From Verrucomicrobia bacterium LW23 (GTDB lineage: Bacteria > Verrucomicrobiota > Verrucomicrobiia > Methylacidiphilales > UBA1321): a stretch of 64,000 bases of DNA. The stretch is from the NCBI GenBank assembly GCA_003054695.1, contig QAZA01000003.1, forward strand, positions 103,920-167,919. The letters run 5' to 3'. Both the position numbers and the translations under genes were made by a program. Below the pieces are notes generated by a model. The model did no database searches and was not told the DNA's origin. It was given only the letters and a program-made list of their open reading frames with translations. Below are positions 56,208 through 64,000 of the stretch, piece after piece (within the stretch, counting starts at the first letter, position 1; every line of letters begins with the position of its first letter).

Positions 56208-57158
56208 TTACAGCCCCGGCACAATACGGGGGGTGGAGGCCACGTAGACGGGCTTGCCGTCGTCGGGGGAGATGTGACGGTGGATGAGGACGCCGAAGAC
56301 GCGCTGGATGGTATCGGAGCCCAGCACTTCGTCGGGCGTGCCGTCGGCGACAAGGCGGCCTTTTTCGAGCAGGATAATGCGGTCCGCGTACCGGCCAGCC
56401 AGGGTAAGATCGTGCACGATGGTGATGACGCCGATGCCGCGCGGGAGGAGGCTGCGGGCGGTGTGCAGCACGCTGTGCTGGTGGTAGAGATCGAGCGCCG
56501 CCGTCGGTTCGTCCAGCATCAGGAATGGCGTGGCCGGGATCTCCGGGCCGATGGGCGGGGCGGGTGCGAAGCTTTCCTCTCCGGCCGTGGCGTCGGTGCC
56601 GGTCGAAGCAGCAGCCGATGCAACATCTTGCGCCCCTGTTATTTGCGCCAGCACGCGGGCAAAATGCACGCGATGCTTCTCGCCGCCGGAAAGCGTGAGG
56701 TAGGAGCGGCGCGCCAGGTGAGTGACGCCGGCCAGATCCATGCAGTGCTGCACAATGCGGTAATCCAGCGGGCTTTCGGCTCCGCGCAGGTGGGGGGAGC
56801 GGCCCAGCATCACCACCTCGTGCACGGGGAAGGGGAAGCTCAGCGAGGACTCCTGCGGCAGCACGGCGCGGCGGCGGGCCATGGCCGGCACAGACCATTG
56901 GCCCAGCGCCTTGCCGTCCCACTCCACGGTGCCGGAAGTCGCTGATATCTCGCGGGTTATCACTTTAAGCAGCGACGATTTGCCCGCGCCGTTCGGCCCC
57001 AGGATCGACACGAACTCGCCGGGGCGAAAGGAAACGCTCACGTCGTCCAGCAACAGGGAGGCGCCGCGCCGCAGGCACAGATTGCGCACGAGGATGCCAT
57101 CCCCCCGCCCAACGGCGCAAGGGGTTGATGTCGCGGGGGTTGGGCTTGGAGATGGCAT
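56208..57158 (-). CDS. hmuV: Haem ABC importer ATP-binding protein (HmuV type)
   Basis: A 316-residue ABC ATPase of the FecCD/HmuV class. Walker A is GPNGAGKSS, the signature is LTLSGGEKHRVHFARVLAQI, Walker B is FLMLDEPTAALDLYHQ, and the H-loop is IVHDLTLAGRYAD. It has the HmuV-typical extra segment between signature and Walker B, here long and low-complexity. It powers uptake of haem or a siderophore with a permease and a binding protein, neither of which is in the window. A TonB-receptor remnant lies just upstream, so this looks like the survivor of a broken haem-uptake locus. Confidence 0.88.
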   Translation of the reverse strand: MPSPSPTPATSTPCAVGRGDGILVRNLCLRRGASLLLDDVSVSFRPGEFVSILGPNGAGKSSLLKVITREISATSGTVEWDGKALGQWSVPAMARRRAVLPQESSLSFPFPVHEVVMLGRSPHLRGAESPLDYRIVQHCMDLAGVTHLARRSYLTLSGGEKHRVHFARVLAQITGAQDVASAAASTGTDATAGEESFAPAPPIGPEIPATPFLMLDEPTAALDLYHQHSVLHTARSLLPRGIGVITIVHDLTLAGRYADRIILLEKGRLVADGTPDEVLGSDTIQRVFGVLIHRHISPDDGKPVYVASTPRIVPGL

Positions 57159-57259
57159 GGGGCGGGTCCGGCGGAAGGGGAAAGTGGCAACCCCTCAGAA
57201 CCTTGCCGATTGCCGGCGCAGAAGCCAGAGGAAAAATCGGGGCGCCAAGCAGGACGCCG

Positions 57260-57420
57260 GGCGCGTACAACATCACGGATCAGCAGTACTGGCTGTACCG
57301 GCTGTGGCAGGACACGCGCAACATCACCCCCAAAACGCCAAATCGCCCGAGGCGGGCGTTAACCAGATCGACCGCTACACCCAGCCCGGCATTAGTGTCC
57401 GCACGTTTGTAGGCTTTCGC
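57260..57420 (+). pseudogene. C-terminal remnant of a TonB-dependent (haem-type) outer-membrane receptor
   Basis: The plus strand reads GAYNITDQQYWLYRLWQDTR then NITPKTP. After a frameshift near 57335 it continues KSPEAGVNQIDRYTQPGISV then RTFVGF. The sequence YNITDQxYW ... IDRYTQPGxSxRxxVGF is the usual end of TonB-dependent haem/haemoglobin receptor barrels, finishing at the C-terminal Phe. The rest of the receptor is missing. The remnant lies in the 385-bp gap beside the orphan hmuV gene and runs opposite to it. Identification is by eye; no other feature was seen in the gap. Confidence 0.66.
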
Positions 57421-57543
57421 GCCTGTGGCGCTTCAGATTATGTCATTTCTACACTCGTATTCAAACCGCTACTCGTGTACTTCAATGCCCGCATCCTCAG
57501 ATGCACTGCGGCATTTATGATGGTACGAAGTATTGATTACACG

Positions 57544-59073
57544 CTACCCGGCCATGCGTTCGCCGATCTCGCGGATGTTGGCTTCGGCAACCGGGGCTTC
57601 GTAGACGAGTTTGCCGCCGTTCATGACGACGACGCGGTCGGAAAGGGCAAGGAGTTCGTCCAGGTCCTCGCACACCAGCAGGACGGCCACGCCGTTGTTG
57701 CGGGCGGCTAGCAGTTGCGAGTGAATGAAATCGACCGCCGCGAAGTCGAGGCCGAAGCAGGGGTTGGCGGCGACCAGCGCTTTGGCGGTGCCGGGGCCCA
57801 GCTCGCGGGCAAGCACGGCGCGTTGCACGTTGCCGCCGCTGAGGGTGCCGATGGCTGCGTCCGGCCCCGGCGTTTTGACGTTGAAGCGCTCAATCCACTG
57901 CCTGCCGTTGGCCCGCACGCGGCTGTCGCTCAGCAGAGTGCCGGCGATGGCCAGGGGCGGGCGGTCGAAGGTGCGCAGGGCGATGTTCTCGGCCACGCTC
58001 ATCAGCGGGGCGCAAGCGTTGCGCAGGGGCTCCTCGGGCAGCACGTAGATTTGGTGTTTGGAGATTTCCGCGCGGGTCATGTGGAACGGCTCGCCGGCCA
58101 CGCGTACCTCGCCGCCGGTGGCGGGGCGCTGGCCGTCCAGCACTTCCACCAGCTCGCGCTGGCCGTTGCCGGAGATGCCGGCGATGCCGACGATCTCCCC
58201 TGCCCGCACGGAAAGGCTGACGCCGCACACGCCTTCAATGCCATTGTCGCGATTGGCGCGCACGTCGCGCAGCTCCAGCACGGTGGCGCCGGGCTTCAGC
58301 TCGGCCTTCTGGATGGTTTTGCCTTTGCGCTGCTCGCCCATCATCATGCTGGCCATTTCGGATGTGGTGAGGTCCTTCACCTTGCCGGCGCCGGCCAGCT
58401 TGCCTTTGCGCAGGATGGTGATTTCGTCGCAATAAGTGGTGACCTCGCGAAACTTGTGGGTGATGATGAGGACGCTGAGCTTCTTGTCGTCCACCATGCG
58501 GCGCATCATGCCCAGCACTTCGTCGGCCTCCTGCGGGGTGAGGACGGATGTCGGCTCGTCGAGGATGAGGATCTGGCTGTTGAGGTAGAGTTGTTTGAGG
58601 ATCTCCACCTTCTGCTTCTGCCCTGCGGCCAGCTCGGAGATCTGGGCCTCCAGCGGCACCTGAAACGGCGCGGTTTCCAGGAACTCCCGCAGGCGCGAGT
58701 ACTCCTTCTTCCAGTTGATAAACAGCGGCAAATCCGGCCGCGCCAGGATAAGATTCTCCGCCACCGTCATGGCCGGCACCACCGTAAAGTGCTGGTACAC
58801 CATGCCGATGCCCAGCTTGCACGCGTCGTACGGGCTGCGGATATCCCGCGAGGCGCCGGCCACGATAATGTCGCCGTCGTCGGCAGCGTGATACCCCATG
58901 ATGCACTTGACGATGGTGCTTTTGCCCGCGCCGTTCTCGCCCAGCAGGGCGTGGAAGGTGCCGGGCTCCACCTTAAAGGAGACGTCTTCGTTGGCGGTGA
59001 AGGAGCCGAAGCGTTTGGTTACCTTGACGAGCTCGAGCTCCGGCGGCGTGGAATGGCGTGTGTCGCTGCGCAT
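57544..59073 (-). CDS. BMP-type ABC importer ATP-binding protein (double ABC)
   Basis: A 509-residue protein with two ABC domains. The first has LLGENGAGKST, LAAGQKQKVEI and ILILDEPTSVLT. The second has GIAGISGNGQRELVEVL, LSGGNVQRAVLARELG and a degenerate Walker B, as is usual in NupO/YufO-type and sugar double ATPases. It would energise import of a nucleoside or similar ligand with the two permeases upstream on the minus strand and the BMP-family binding protein. It is last in the four-gene run. Confidence 0.93.
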   Translation of the reverse strand: MRSDTRHSTPPELELVKVTKRFGSFTANEDVSFKVEPGTFHALLGENGAGKSTIVKCIMGYHAADDGDIIVAGASRDIRSPYDACKLGIGMVYQHFTVVPAMTVAENLILARPDLPLFINWKKEYSRLREFLETAPFQVPLEAQISELAAGQKQKVEILKQLYLNSQILILDEPTSVLTPQEADEVLGMMRRMVDDKKLSVLIITHKFREVTTYCDEITILRKGKLAGAGKVKDLTTSEMASMMMGEQRKGKTIQKAELKPGATVLELRDVRANRDNGIEGVCGVSLSVRAGEIVGIAGISGNGQRELVEVLDGQRPATGGEVRVAGEPFHMTRAEISKHQIYVLPEEPLRNACAPLMSVAENIALRTFDRPPLAIAGTLLSDSRVRANGRQWIERFNVKTPGPDAAIGTLSGGNVQRAVLARELGPGTAKALVAANPCFGLDFAAVDFIHSQLLAARNNGVAVLLVCEDLDELLALSDRVVVMNGGKLVYEAPVAEANIREIGERMAG

Positions 59074-59122
59074 GGCTGGTGTATCCCGTTGGGGTTAAGG
59101 CTTTGGGGTGCTGGGACTGGCG

Positions 59123-60052
59123 TCAGCTGCTGGCGCCCAGTGCGCCGGGCTGTCCGGCAAGCTGCTTCTTGTTCGTGCACGTCAGCACCATCACCAGCAA
59201 CGTAAGGATGTAGGGCGACGCATTGAAGAGGTAGTAGTAGCTGCTGATGCCCACCGACTGCAGCGCCGGCCCCAGCGCCTGGGCGCCGCCAAACAGCAGG
59301 GAGGCCCAGAGGCAGCCGACGGGATTCCAGCGCGCGAAAATGACCAGCGCCACGGCAATCATCCCCTGGCCTCCGGAGATCTTCTCCGTCCAGCTGCCCG
59401 GGTAGTAGAGCGACAGGTACGCCCCGGCCAGGCCGGCCAGAAAGCTGCCCGCCATGATGCTGCACGTGCGCACGCCCCACACGGAGATGCCCATGGCCCG
59501 TGCGGCGTCGGGTTTGTCGCCCACCGCGCGAACAAACAGGCCCCAGCGTGTGCTCTCAAAGAACCACTGCATGAGGAACACCACGGCCACGCCAAAGAAG
59601 AACAGCGGGCAAATGCGCAGCGCCGAGCGGATGGCCGGGTGGGAGCTCCACCAGCCAAACTCGATGCCCGGCAGTTGCTCCGCCACCGGCTGGATGTACG
59701 CCTTGCCGAAGAAGAACGCGAGGCCGCTGCCAAAGATAATCATGGCGATACCCGCCGCGATGTCGTTGACTTTGGGCTGCTGCGCCAGCACGGCATGGAT
59801 AAAGCCCAGCACCATCCCCGCCATGCCCGCGGCAAGCAAGCCCGCCCAGGGGTTGCCGGTATTGACGCTCACCGCATAGGCGGTCATCGCGCCGATAAGC
59901 AGCACGCCTTCCAGGCCCAGGTTGGTTTTGCCGCTCTTCTCGGTCAGGCACTCGCCGGCGCTTACGAGAAGGAACGGGGTGCCGCCGCGCAGGGCGCCGC
60001 CCAGGACGGCGATCGGTACGCCCCACCAGCCAAGAGATTCCGCGTCAGTCAT
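59123..60052 (-). CDS. BMP-type ABC importer permease (NupQ-like)
   Basis: A 309-residue inner-membrane protein with eight to ten helices and the BPD_transp_2 signature (GKTNLGLEGVLLIGAMTAYA, near residues 35-54). It pairs with the permease encoded just before it; the two reading frames overlap by 4 bp (ATGA). It is one half of the transmembrane pore of the nucleoside-type importer. Confidence 0.93.
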   Translation of the reverse strand: MTDAESLGWWGVPIAVLGGALRGGTPFLLVSAGECLTEKSGKTNLGLEGVLLIGAMTAYAVSVNTGNPWAGLLAAGMAGMVLGFIHAVLAQQPKVNDIAAGIAMIIFGSGLAFFFGKAYIQPVAEQLPGIEFGWWSSHPAIRSALRICPLFFFGVAVVFLMQWFFESTRWGLFVRAVGDKPDAARAMGISVWGVRTCSIMAGSFLAGLAGAYLSLYYPGSWTEKISGGQGMIAVALVIFARWNPVGCLWASLLFGGAQALGPALQSVGISSYYYLFNASPYILTLLVMVLTCTNKKQLAGQPGALGASS

Positions 60053-61251
60053 GATTTTTTCTCCTGAAAGATGCTGAATTTACCGTACAGGCTCTCGCTG
60101 TAGAGGATGCAGAGGAAGACAATGCCCTGGAAGACCAGGATCGTCGCATCCGGCAACTGGTGCGAGCGCTGCAAAATGCCGCCGCTGGCCAGCAAACCGC
60201 CCAGCATTACGGACACCACGATGCACGCCAGCGCGTTTTGCCGCGCCAGAAAGGCGACCAAAATGCCGGCGTTGCCGTACCACACGTTCAGGGATTCATT
60301 CGCAACTCCATGCACGGCCGCCACTTCCACCATCCCCGCCAGCCCCGGCGCGGCGCCGGCAATAAAGCAGGTGACAAGCGTGACCTTGCCCACGGCCAAA
60401 CCCGCCAGCTGCGCTGCGCGAATATTGGCGCCGATGGTGCGGATCTGAAATCCAAACGTGGTTTTGTGGATAAGAATGTAAGCCACGATGCAAAACACCA
60501 CGCCAAACACAATGCCCCAGTGCACATCCGTGGTGCCCAGCGGCGTCAGCATCTTCTCCTCGGGAATGGGAAATGAGGACGGCTTGTTGAGGCTGGAGGG
60601 ATCCTTCATCCACGAGTTCACCGCCTGGTTGAGCAGGGCGATGCCGATAAAGTTCATCAGCAGGCTGCTGATTGTCTCGTTAACGCCCCGGTAATGCTTC
60701 AGCGCGCCCACGATAAGCAGCCACGTGCCGCCCGCCACCATCCCCGCGCCGGCCATGGTAAGCTGCACCACCAGGGCCGGAGCCTCCACCACAAGCAGGC
60801 CGGCGGCCGTCGCCATCAGCCCGCCCATCACCAGCGCGCCCTCGTTGCCGATGACGACCATGCCCAGCCTCAGCGGGATGGCCGTGCCCAGCGCGCACAG
60901 CATAATCGGGGCGGCACGTACCAGCGTGTTCTCGAAGGAGCGCGTGGAGGCGAACGCCGCCTTGTAGATGGACGCAAACACCGCAAACGGATTGGCTCCC
61001 TGCGTCCACACAAAAATGCCGAAGAGCACCAGCGCCACTGCAATGGCGCCGCAGGGAATCACCAGCGCCTCCACCTTACTGCGCCATTGCAACGCGCGGG
61101 CCGGGGGGCGCTCGCGGGCGATGTCGCCGGGCTGTGTCTCAGGCGGCGGCAGCGGCTCCGGAGGAGGCTCGGCTGTTGCGGAGGCAATCACAGAGGCGGG
61201 TTTGGGTTCGTCCATACTCGTGGGGCGATGGAGGGCGGGTTGGGGAGTCAT
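60049..61251 (-). CDS. BMP-type ABC importer permease (NupP-like)
   Basis: A 400-residue inner-membrane protein. About 65 residues of Pro/Ala-rich cytoplasmic tail precede the first helix (EALVIPCGAIAVALVLFGIF). Family blocks GMVVIGNEGALVMGGLMAT and LISHxx-type cytoplasmic loops follow. It is the second pore subunit, overlaps the NupQ-like gene by 4 bp, and lies after a 12-bp-stem hairpin that separates it from the binding-protein gene. Confidence 0.92.
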   Translation of the reverse strand: MTPQPALHRPTSMDEPKPASVIASATAEPPPEPLPPPETQPGDIARERPPARALQWRSKVEALVIPCGAIAVALVLFGIFVWTQGANPFAVFASIYKAAFASTRSFENTLVRAAPIMLCALGTAIPLRLGMVVIGNEGALVMGGLMATAAGLLVVEAPALVVQLTMAGAGMVAGGTWLLIVGALKHYRGVNETISSLLMNFIGIALLNQAVNSWMKDPSSLNKPSSFPIPEEKMLTPLGTTDVHWGIVFGVVFCIVAYILIHKTTFGFQIRTIGANIRAAQLAGLAVGKVTLVTCFIAGAAPGLAGMVEVAAVHGVANESLNVWYGNAGILVAFLARQNALACIVVSVMLGGLLASGGILQRSHQLPDATILVFQGIVFLCILYSESLYGKFSIFQEKKS

Positions 61252-61263
61252 GACTACTGCATT

Positions 61264-61304
61264 CCGGCGCCGCGCTCGCGAAGGGGGTGGCGGCGCGGCG
61301 CCGG
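61264..61304 (-). promoter_or_regulatory. Strong intercistronic hairpin between binding protein and permease genes
   Basis: CCGGCGCCGCGC (61264-61275) and GCGCGGCGCCGG (61293-61304) are perfect 12-bp inverted repeats with a 17-nt loop. No T-run follows. A stem of this kind between a binding-protein gene and its permease genes usually protects the upstream transcript and lowers downstream expression; here that is inferred. Confidence 0.6.
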
Positions 61305-61337
61305 GATCTACGTCGCGGATCAGGGTTCAGCGAGCGC

Positions 61338-62444
61338 CTATTTGGTGCTGCCGATGACGCCCTCGACGAGGTAGTCCATCTTCTCCAGCACCGGATCCTG
61401 CTGCTTAAGCTCCGTGCCGGCGGGGATAACCACCTTGCCGGTGTTGTCCTTGATCTCGCCCTTGTAGATGACCATGGAGCCGTCCATAAACTTGGCCAGC
61501 GCAGCGTCGGCGTCCTTTTTGGCGGCGTCGCTGACGGCGGGGCCGTAGGCGGAGACCTTGACGAAGCCTTCCTTAAGCCCGCCGCGCACCAGGTGGGGGA
61601 TGCCGCCGTTCTCGAGGGTCTTGCCCTCCTTGATGGCCTTGGCGTACTGGCCATAGACGGCGGACCAGTTCCACTCCGCCCCGGTAAGGTAGCCCTTGGG
61701 CGCGATGCTGGCCTGGTTGGCGTGGTAGCCGCACACATAAATGCCGCGCTTCTCGGCCGTCTGGACAATGACCTTGGGGCTGTCCACGTGGCAGGTCAGC
61801 ACGTCCACGCCCTGGTCGATAAGGCTGGTGGCGGCTTCCGCTTCCTTCACGGGCATTGCCCAGTCGCCGGTAAAGATCACCTGCACCGTCACGGTCGGCT
61901 TGACGCTGCGGGCGCCCAGCGTAAAGGAGTTAATGTTGCGCAGCACCTGGGGGATGGGCTTGGCGGCGATAAAGCCGAGCTTGCCGGTTTTGCTGGTGTG
62001 GGCCGCTACAATCCCCGCAATGTATTGCGCCTCATCGATATAGCCAAAATAGCTGCCCACGTTGGCGGGGTGCTTGGCTGCATCGTACAGGCCGCCGCAG
62101 TGCAGAAACTGCACCTTCGGGTACTTTTTGGCCACCTTGAGGATGTGCGGATCAAAATAGCCGAACGACGTGGGGAACACCACAACCGCGCCGTCCTGGT
62201 CGATCATGTTGCGCATTGTCTCCTGCACGTCGTTGGTCTCCGGCACCTGCGCCTCTTCCACCGTCTTGACGCCGGGCATTTTGGCGACACCTTCCTTGCC
62301 CTCCGCGTGCGCCTGGTTGTAGCCATAGTCATCCTTGGCCCCAACGTAGATGAATCCCATCGTCACGTCCTCCGCCACGGCCGCGCCGCAGGAAAGGGTG
62401 AATGCAAGAGCAAGACTTCCGATTATCTTGGCAAGTTTTTTCAT
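61338..62444 (-). CDS. BMP family ABC transporter substrate-binding protein
   Basis: A 368-residue exported protein with a signal peptide (KIIGSLALAFTLSCGAAVA); the Cys is not in a good lipobox, so cleavage after AVA is more likely than lipidation. The mature part is a Bmp/Med-type periplasmic binding protein (GFIYVGAKDDYGYNQAHAEG near the start). Such proteins bind purine nucleosides or related molecules. It is first in the four-gene importer operon. BMP proteins of this form (with WNWSAVYGQYAKA) also serve other ligands, so the substrate is not certain. Confidence 0.93.
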   Translation of the reverse strand: MKKLAKIIGSLALAFTLSCGAAVAEDVTMGFIYVGAKDDYGYNQAHAEGKEGVAKMPGVKTVEEAQVPETNDVQETMRNMIDQDGAVVVFPTSFGYFDPHILKVAKKYPKVQFLHCGGLYDAAKHPANVGSYFGYIDEAQYIAGIVAAHTSKTGKLGFIAAKPIPQVLRNINSFTLGARSVKPTVTVQVIFTGDWAMPVKEAEAATSLIDQGVDVLTCHVDSPKVIVQTAEKRGIYVCGYHANQASIAPKGYLTGAEWNWSAVYGQYAKAIKEGKTLENGGIPHLVRGGLKEGFVKVSAYGPAVSDAAKKDADAALAKFMDGSMVIYKGEIKDNTGKVVIPAGTELKQQDPVLEKMDYLVEGVIGSTK

Positions 62445-62558
62445 GTTGGATGTTTCGTGGTTCGACCGCCCACCGTAGAGAAATCCAACAACCCGCGCAT
62501 CGGCTCTGGCACCCGATATTTGCGTAGGTGATTTACCTAGATTCTGGCTTCTTACCTT

Positions 62559-62710
62559 TCAGTTTCCCCCTTTCTCCCTCATTCCCTTTGTGTCTTAGTG
62601 CCTTTGTGGTAAATAATCCGCCGTCCCCATTTGGTGGGGATGCGGTGGGGATTTATCACCACAAAGGCACGAAGACACAAAGGGAATGAGGGAGAAAGAG
62701 GGGAAACTGA
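62559..62710. repeat. Long imperfect inverted repeat (52/53-bp arms), MITE-like
   Basis: Arms 62559-62610 and 62658-62710 are complementary except for one mismatch and one inserted base. They contain CTTTGTGTCTT and GCACGAAGACACAAAG-type words known as dispersed repeats in many bacterial genomes. The 47-bp centre also folds (CCCCA with TGGGG). It lies in the 361-bp gap between the importer operon and the IS630 fragment. Confidence 0.8.
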
Positions 62711-62805
62711 ATGGATAAAGCGATAAGGAAGGAATGGACTCGTCTATTTTAAACAGAGCGTCATAATCAATTGCGCATAATGGAGGGATATGAGAGAGTC
62801 TGGAA

Positions 62806-63175
62806 ATGCAACGTTTACGGGTGACAGACGCGGAGACGATGATCATGGCACTTCAGGACGAGATACGCCGAAATGATCAATCTCGTTATGATCATCGGCT
62901 GCACGGGGTGCTACTTGTGGCGCAGGGAATGAGCTGCCCTGAGGTGGCTCGGTTGCTGGGAGATGCTCCTCGAACGTTGGAATACTGGGTCTCCGGCTTT
63001 GAGCAGGAGGGCTTTAAGGCGCTGAGCGAATCTCCGGGACGCGGTCGTCAAAGCCGGCTCAGTGAACAGCAACTTGCCGAGGTGGGGCAGTGGCTTCGCG
63101 CCAGCCCCCGAGAGAGAGGGTGGGACGGTAACTTGTGGGATGGCCCGGCCCTGTCGGCCTGCCTGAAGAAAGAAA
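62806..63175 (+). pseudogene. IS630-family transposase, N-terminal fragment
   Basis: From ATG 62806 the frame encodes the helix-turn-helix of an IS630-type transposase: VAQGMSCPEVARLLGDAPRT, then GFKALSESPGRGRQSRLSEQ and WLRASPRERGWDGNLW. It stops making sense after LSACLKKE, where an IS200/IS605 element begins; the frame runs on into that element to 63303. The DDE catalytic part is absent, so this is a broken gene, probably interrupted by the IS200 insertion. Confidence 0.82.
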
Positions 63176-63184
63176 TAAAAAAAG

Positions 63185-63202
63185 CCCGCCCCCAGGGGCG
63201 GG
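63185..63202 (-). terminator. Terminator of the IS200-type tnpA
   Basis: CCCGCCCC (63185-63192) and GGGGCGGG (63195-63202) form an 8-bp stem. On the minus strand a run of seven T follows, so it is a rho-independent terminator, 25 bp after the tnpA stop. It also serves as the element's end hairpin. Confidence 0.75.
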
Positions 63203-63226
63203 GTATTGGGGGAATTCGGTACGGAG

Positions 63227-63673
63227 TCAGAACAGAGTCATTTGCTGATCCTCGTGCAGCTTCTTATATTCTCCTCCCCCTTGTTCTTTCACATATTTGC
63301 TAATCGTTGCTTCGTTGCCATACTTGCTTACGGTGCTGGCAAAATAGCCGTCTGTCCAGAATTCGCCGCCCCATAGTTGCTTCTTTACTTGAGGGCACAA
63401 CCGAAATACTTCCCTCGCTATTATGCTCTTTATCCTTATCACCAAATCAGTTACGCTATATTTCGGCGCCGACTGAATCAGAAAATGGATATGGTCCTTG
63501 TCTACTCCTATCTCCAAAAACTTTAGCTCATACCGACGCGCTATCTCAAGGCATATGTCCCTGATGACTTCTTCCACCTGACTATCAAATACGGCTCGCC
63601 TATATTTCGCTGGAAATGCCAAATGGTATAACAATACCGTTACATTATCGCTCCGGTGAAGATAGTCGCTCAC
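63227..63673 (-). CDS. tnpA: IS200/IS605 family transposase TnpA (Y1 HUH)
   Basis: A 148-residue single-strand transposase of normal family length. The HUH motif is HIHFLI in DKDHIHFLIQSAPKY. The catalytic Tyr is in ISKYVKEQGG near the C-terminus. LLYHLAFPAKYRRAVFDSQV is the usual N-terminal strand. The start is GTG 63673. Both key motifs are intact, so the element may be active. Confidence 0.93.
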   Translation of the reverse strand: MSDYLHRSDNVTVLLYHLAFPAKYRRAVFDSQVEEVIRDICLEIARRYELKFLEIGVDKDHIHFLIQSAPKYSVTDLVIRIKSIIAREVFRLCPQVKKQLWGGEFWTDGYFASTVSKYGNEATISKYVKEQGGGEYKKLHEDQQMTLF

Positions 63674-63756
63674 ACCATCAACTTACACCAACGCCGACCT
63701 CTCCTCCATCTCAGAATCGGATCGCCGCATGCGGCGGGGAATAGGACCCGTAGAGA

Positions 63757-64000
63757 CTAAAATTTCGGATAGAGGCTACGTAGTTTGACTCGTGCGGTGG
63801 TGGTGTCGAAGCGCCATTGGACGGGTTTGGCCTTCGTGTTACGGTGCTGGAGCCAGTGGTGGACTTCGGTGCGCATGGAGTCGAGGGAGGCGATGCGGCG
63901 GCTCAGGCACTGGGTGGCCAGGGCGCTGAGTTCGCAATCGGCGATGTTGAGCCAGCTGCCGTGTTTGGGGGTGTGGCGCAAGTCGATCTGCCGCACCAGG
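63757..64000 (-). CDS. IS630-family transposase, C-terminal part (continues beyond the right edge)
   Basis: The reverse strand reads DLRHTPKHGSWLNIADCELS, then ALATQCLSRRI and WRFDTTTARVKLRSLYPKF. This is the end of the DDE domain of IS630-type transposases, where the final Glu of the triad lies in the WLN-x-x-x-x-E block; here it is intact (DCELS). The 5' part lies outside the window. It is oriented opposite to the IS630 N-terminal fragment at 62806, so the two are different copies. Confidence 0.88.
   Translation of the reverse strand, partial: LVRQIDLRHTPKHGSWLNIADCELSALATQCLSRRIASLDSMRTEVHHWLQHRNTKAKPVQWRFDTTTARVKLRSLYPKF

Larger units (their letters stand above)
63175..63745 (-). mobile_element. 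IS200/IS605-type element, boundaries approximate
   Basis: A tnpA gene is flanked by a G/C hairpin (63185-63202) on its 3' side and by the palindrome CGCCGCATGCGGCG (63723-63736) on its 5' side, as expected of the subterminal hairpins of IS200/IS605 elements. It interrupts the IS630 N-terminal fragment on the left and abuts an IS630 C-terminal fragment on the right. No tnpB is present. Exact ends cannot be read. Confidence 0.7.

Overview
This is a 64 kb, high-GC bacterial chromosome segment. It most likely comes from the Verrucomicrobiota. The main reason is a complete cassette of four prepilin-like proteins (43.9-50.4 kb) that matches the Verru_Chthon B, C, A and D families known from that phylum, with a second A-type gene at the left edge. 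A sulfatase with its own formylglycine-generating enzyme, a rhamnose pathway, a GH172-type and a GH16 enzyme, many AraC/LacI regulators and weak Shine-Dalgarno signals fit a polysaccharide-degrading verrucomicrobium. Order and genus cannot be fixed from the sequence. No rRNA, tRNA or CRISPR array was seen.

Layout. 0-6.9 kb: edge-truncated A-like prepilin protein, glycosyltransferase plus large membrane protein, sulfatase and an unknown protein. 6.9-10.7 kb: overlapping operon amidohydrolase - Rieske ferredoxin - amidohydrolase paralogue that has lost its metal ligands, with a divergent AraC regulator. 10.8-15.2 kb: a 1445-residue secreted protein. 15.6-18.9 kb: acetyl-CoA synthetase, SGNH hydrolase, cytidine deaminase. 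18.9-24.1 kb: signalling genes (degenerate receiver-PATAN protein, HPt protein, two cNMP-binding proteins), a GH172-type hydrolase and an RDD membrane protein. 24.3-30.7 kb: 2-hydroxyacid dehydrogenase and the rhamnose locus (isomerase, cupin, fused aldolase/dehydrogenase, divergent AraC regulator). 30.7-32 kb: small membrane protein and a decayed sialate O-acetylesterase. 32.2-35.1 kb: PATAN protein, Ras-like GTPase, Roadblock protein and V4R-like protein, with two good promoter matches. 35.2-38.3 kb: SnoaL-like protein, true formylglycine-generating enzyme and two unknown proteins.

38.6-53.3 kb is the most distinctive part. A 1581-residue filamentous-haemagglutinin-type exoprotein with about 17 IGHGG-like repeats is followed by a tight six-gene run: prepilin-like B, C, A and D, a secreted GH16 glycanase, and a LacI regulator that overlaps the glycanase gene. 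By N-terminal type the four prepilin-like proteins resemble the minor pseudopilins GspI, J, K and H. A pseudopilus tip linked to a glycanase and its regulator is the best candidate here for an under-described system. The GTPase module with the PATAN/HPt proteins is the second.

53.3-64 kb: old-yellow-enzyme reductase, VapC remnant, Sel1-repeat protein, orphan haem-importer ATPase beside a TonB-receptor remnant, a four-gene BMP-type (nucleoside-like) ABC importer, a long imperfect hairpin repeat, and a right edge of nested insertion sequences (IS200/IS605 and IS630 fragments). Decayed genes cluster at 31.4-31.9, 54.6, 57.3 and 62.8-64 kb.
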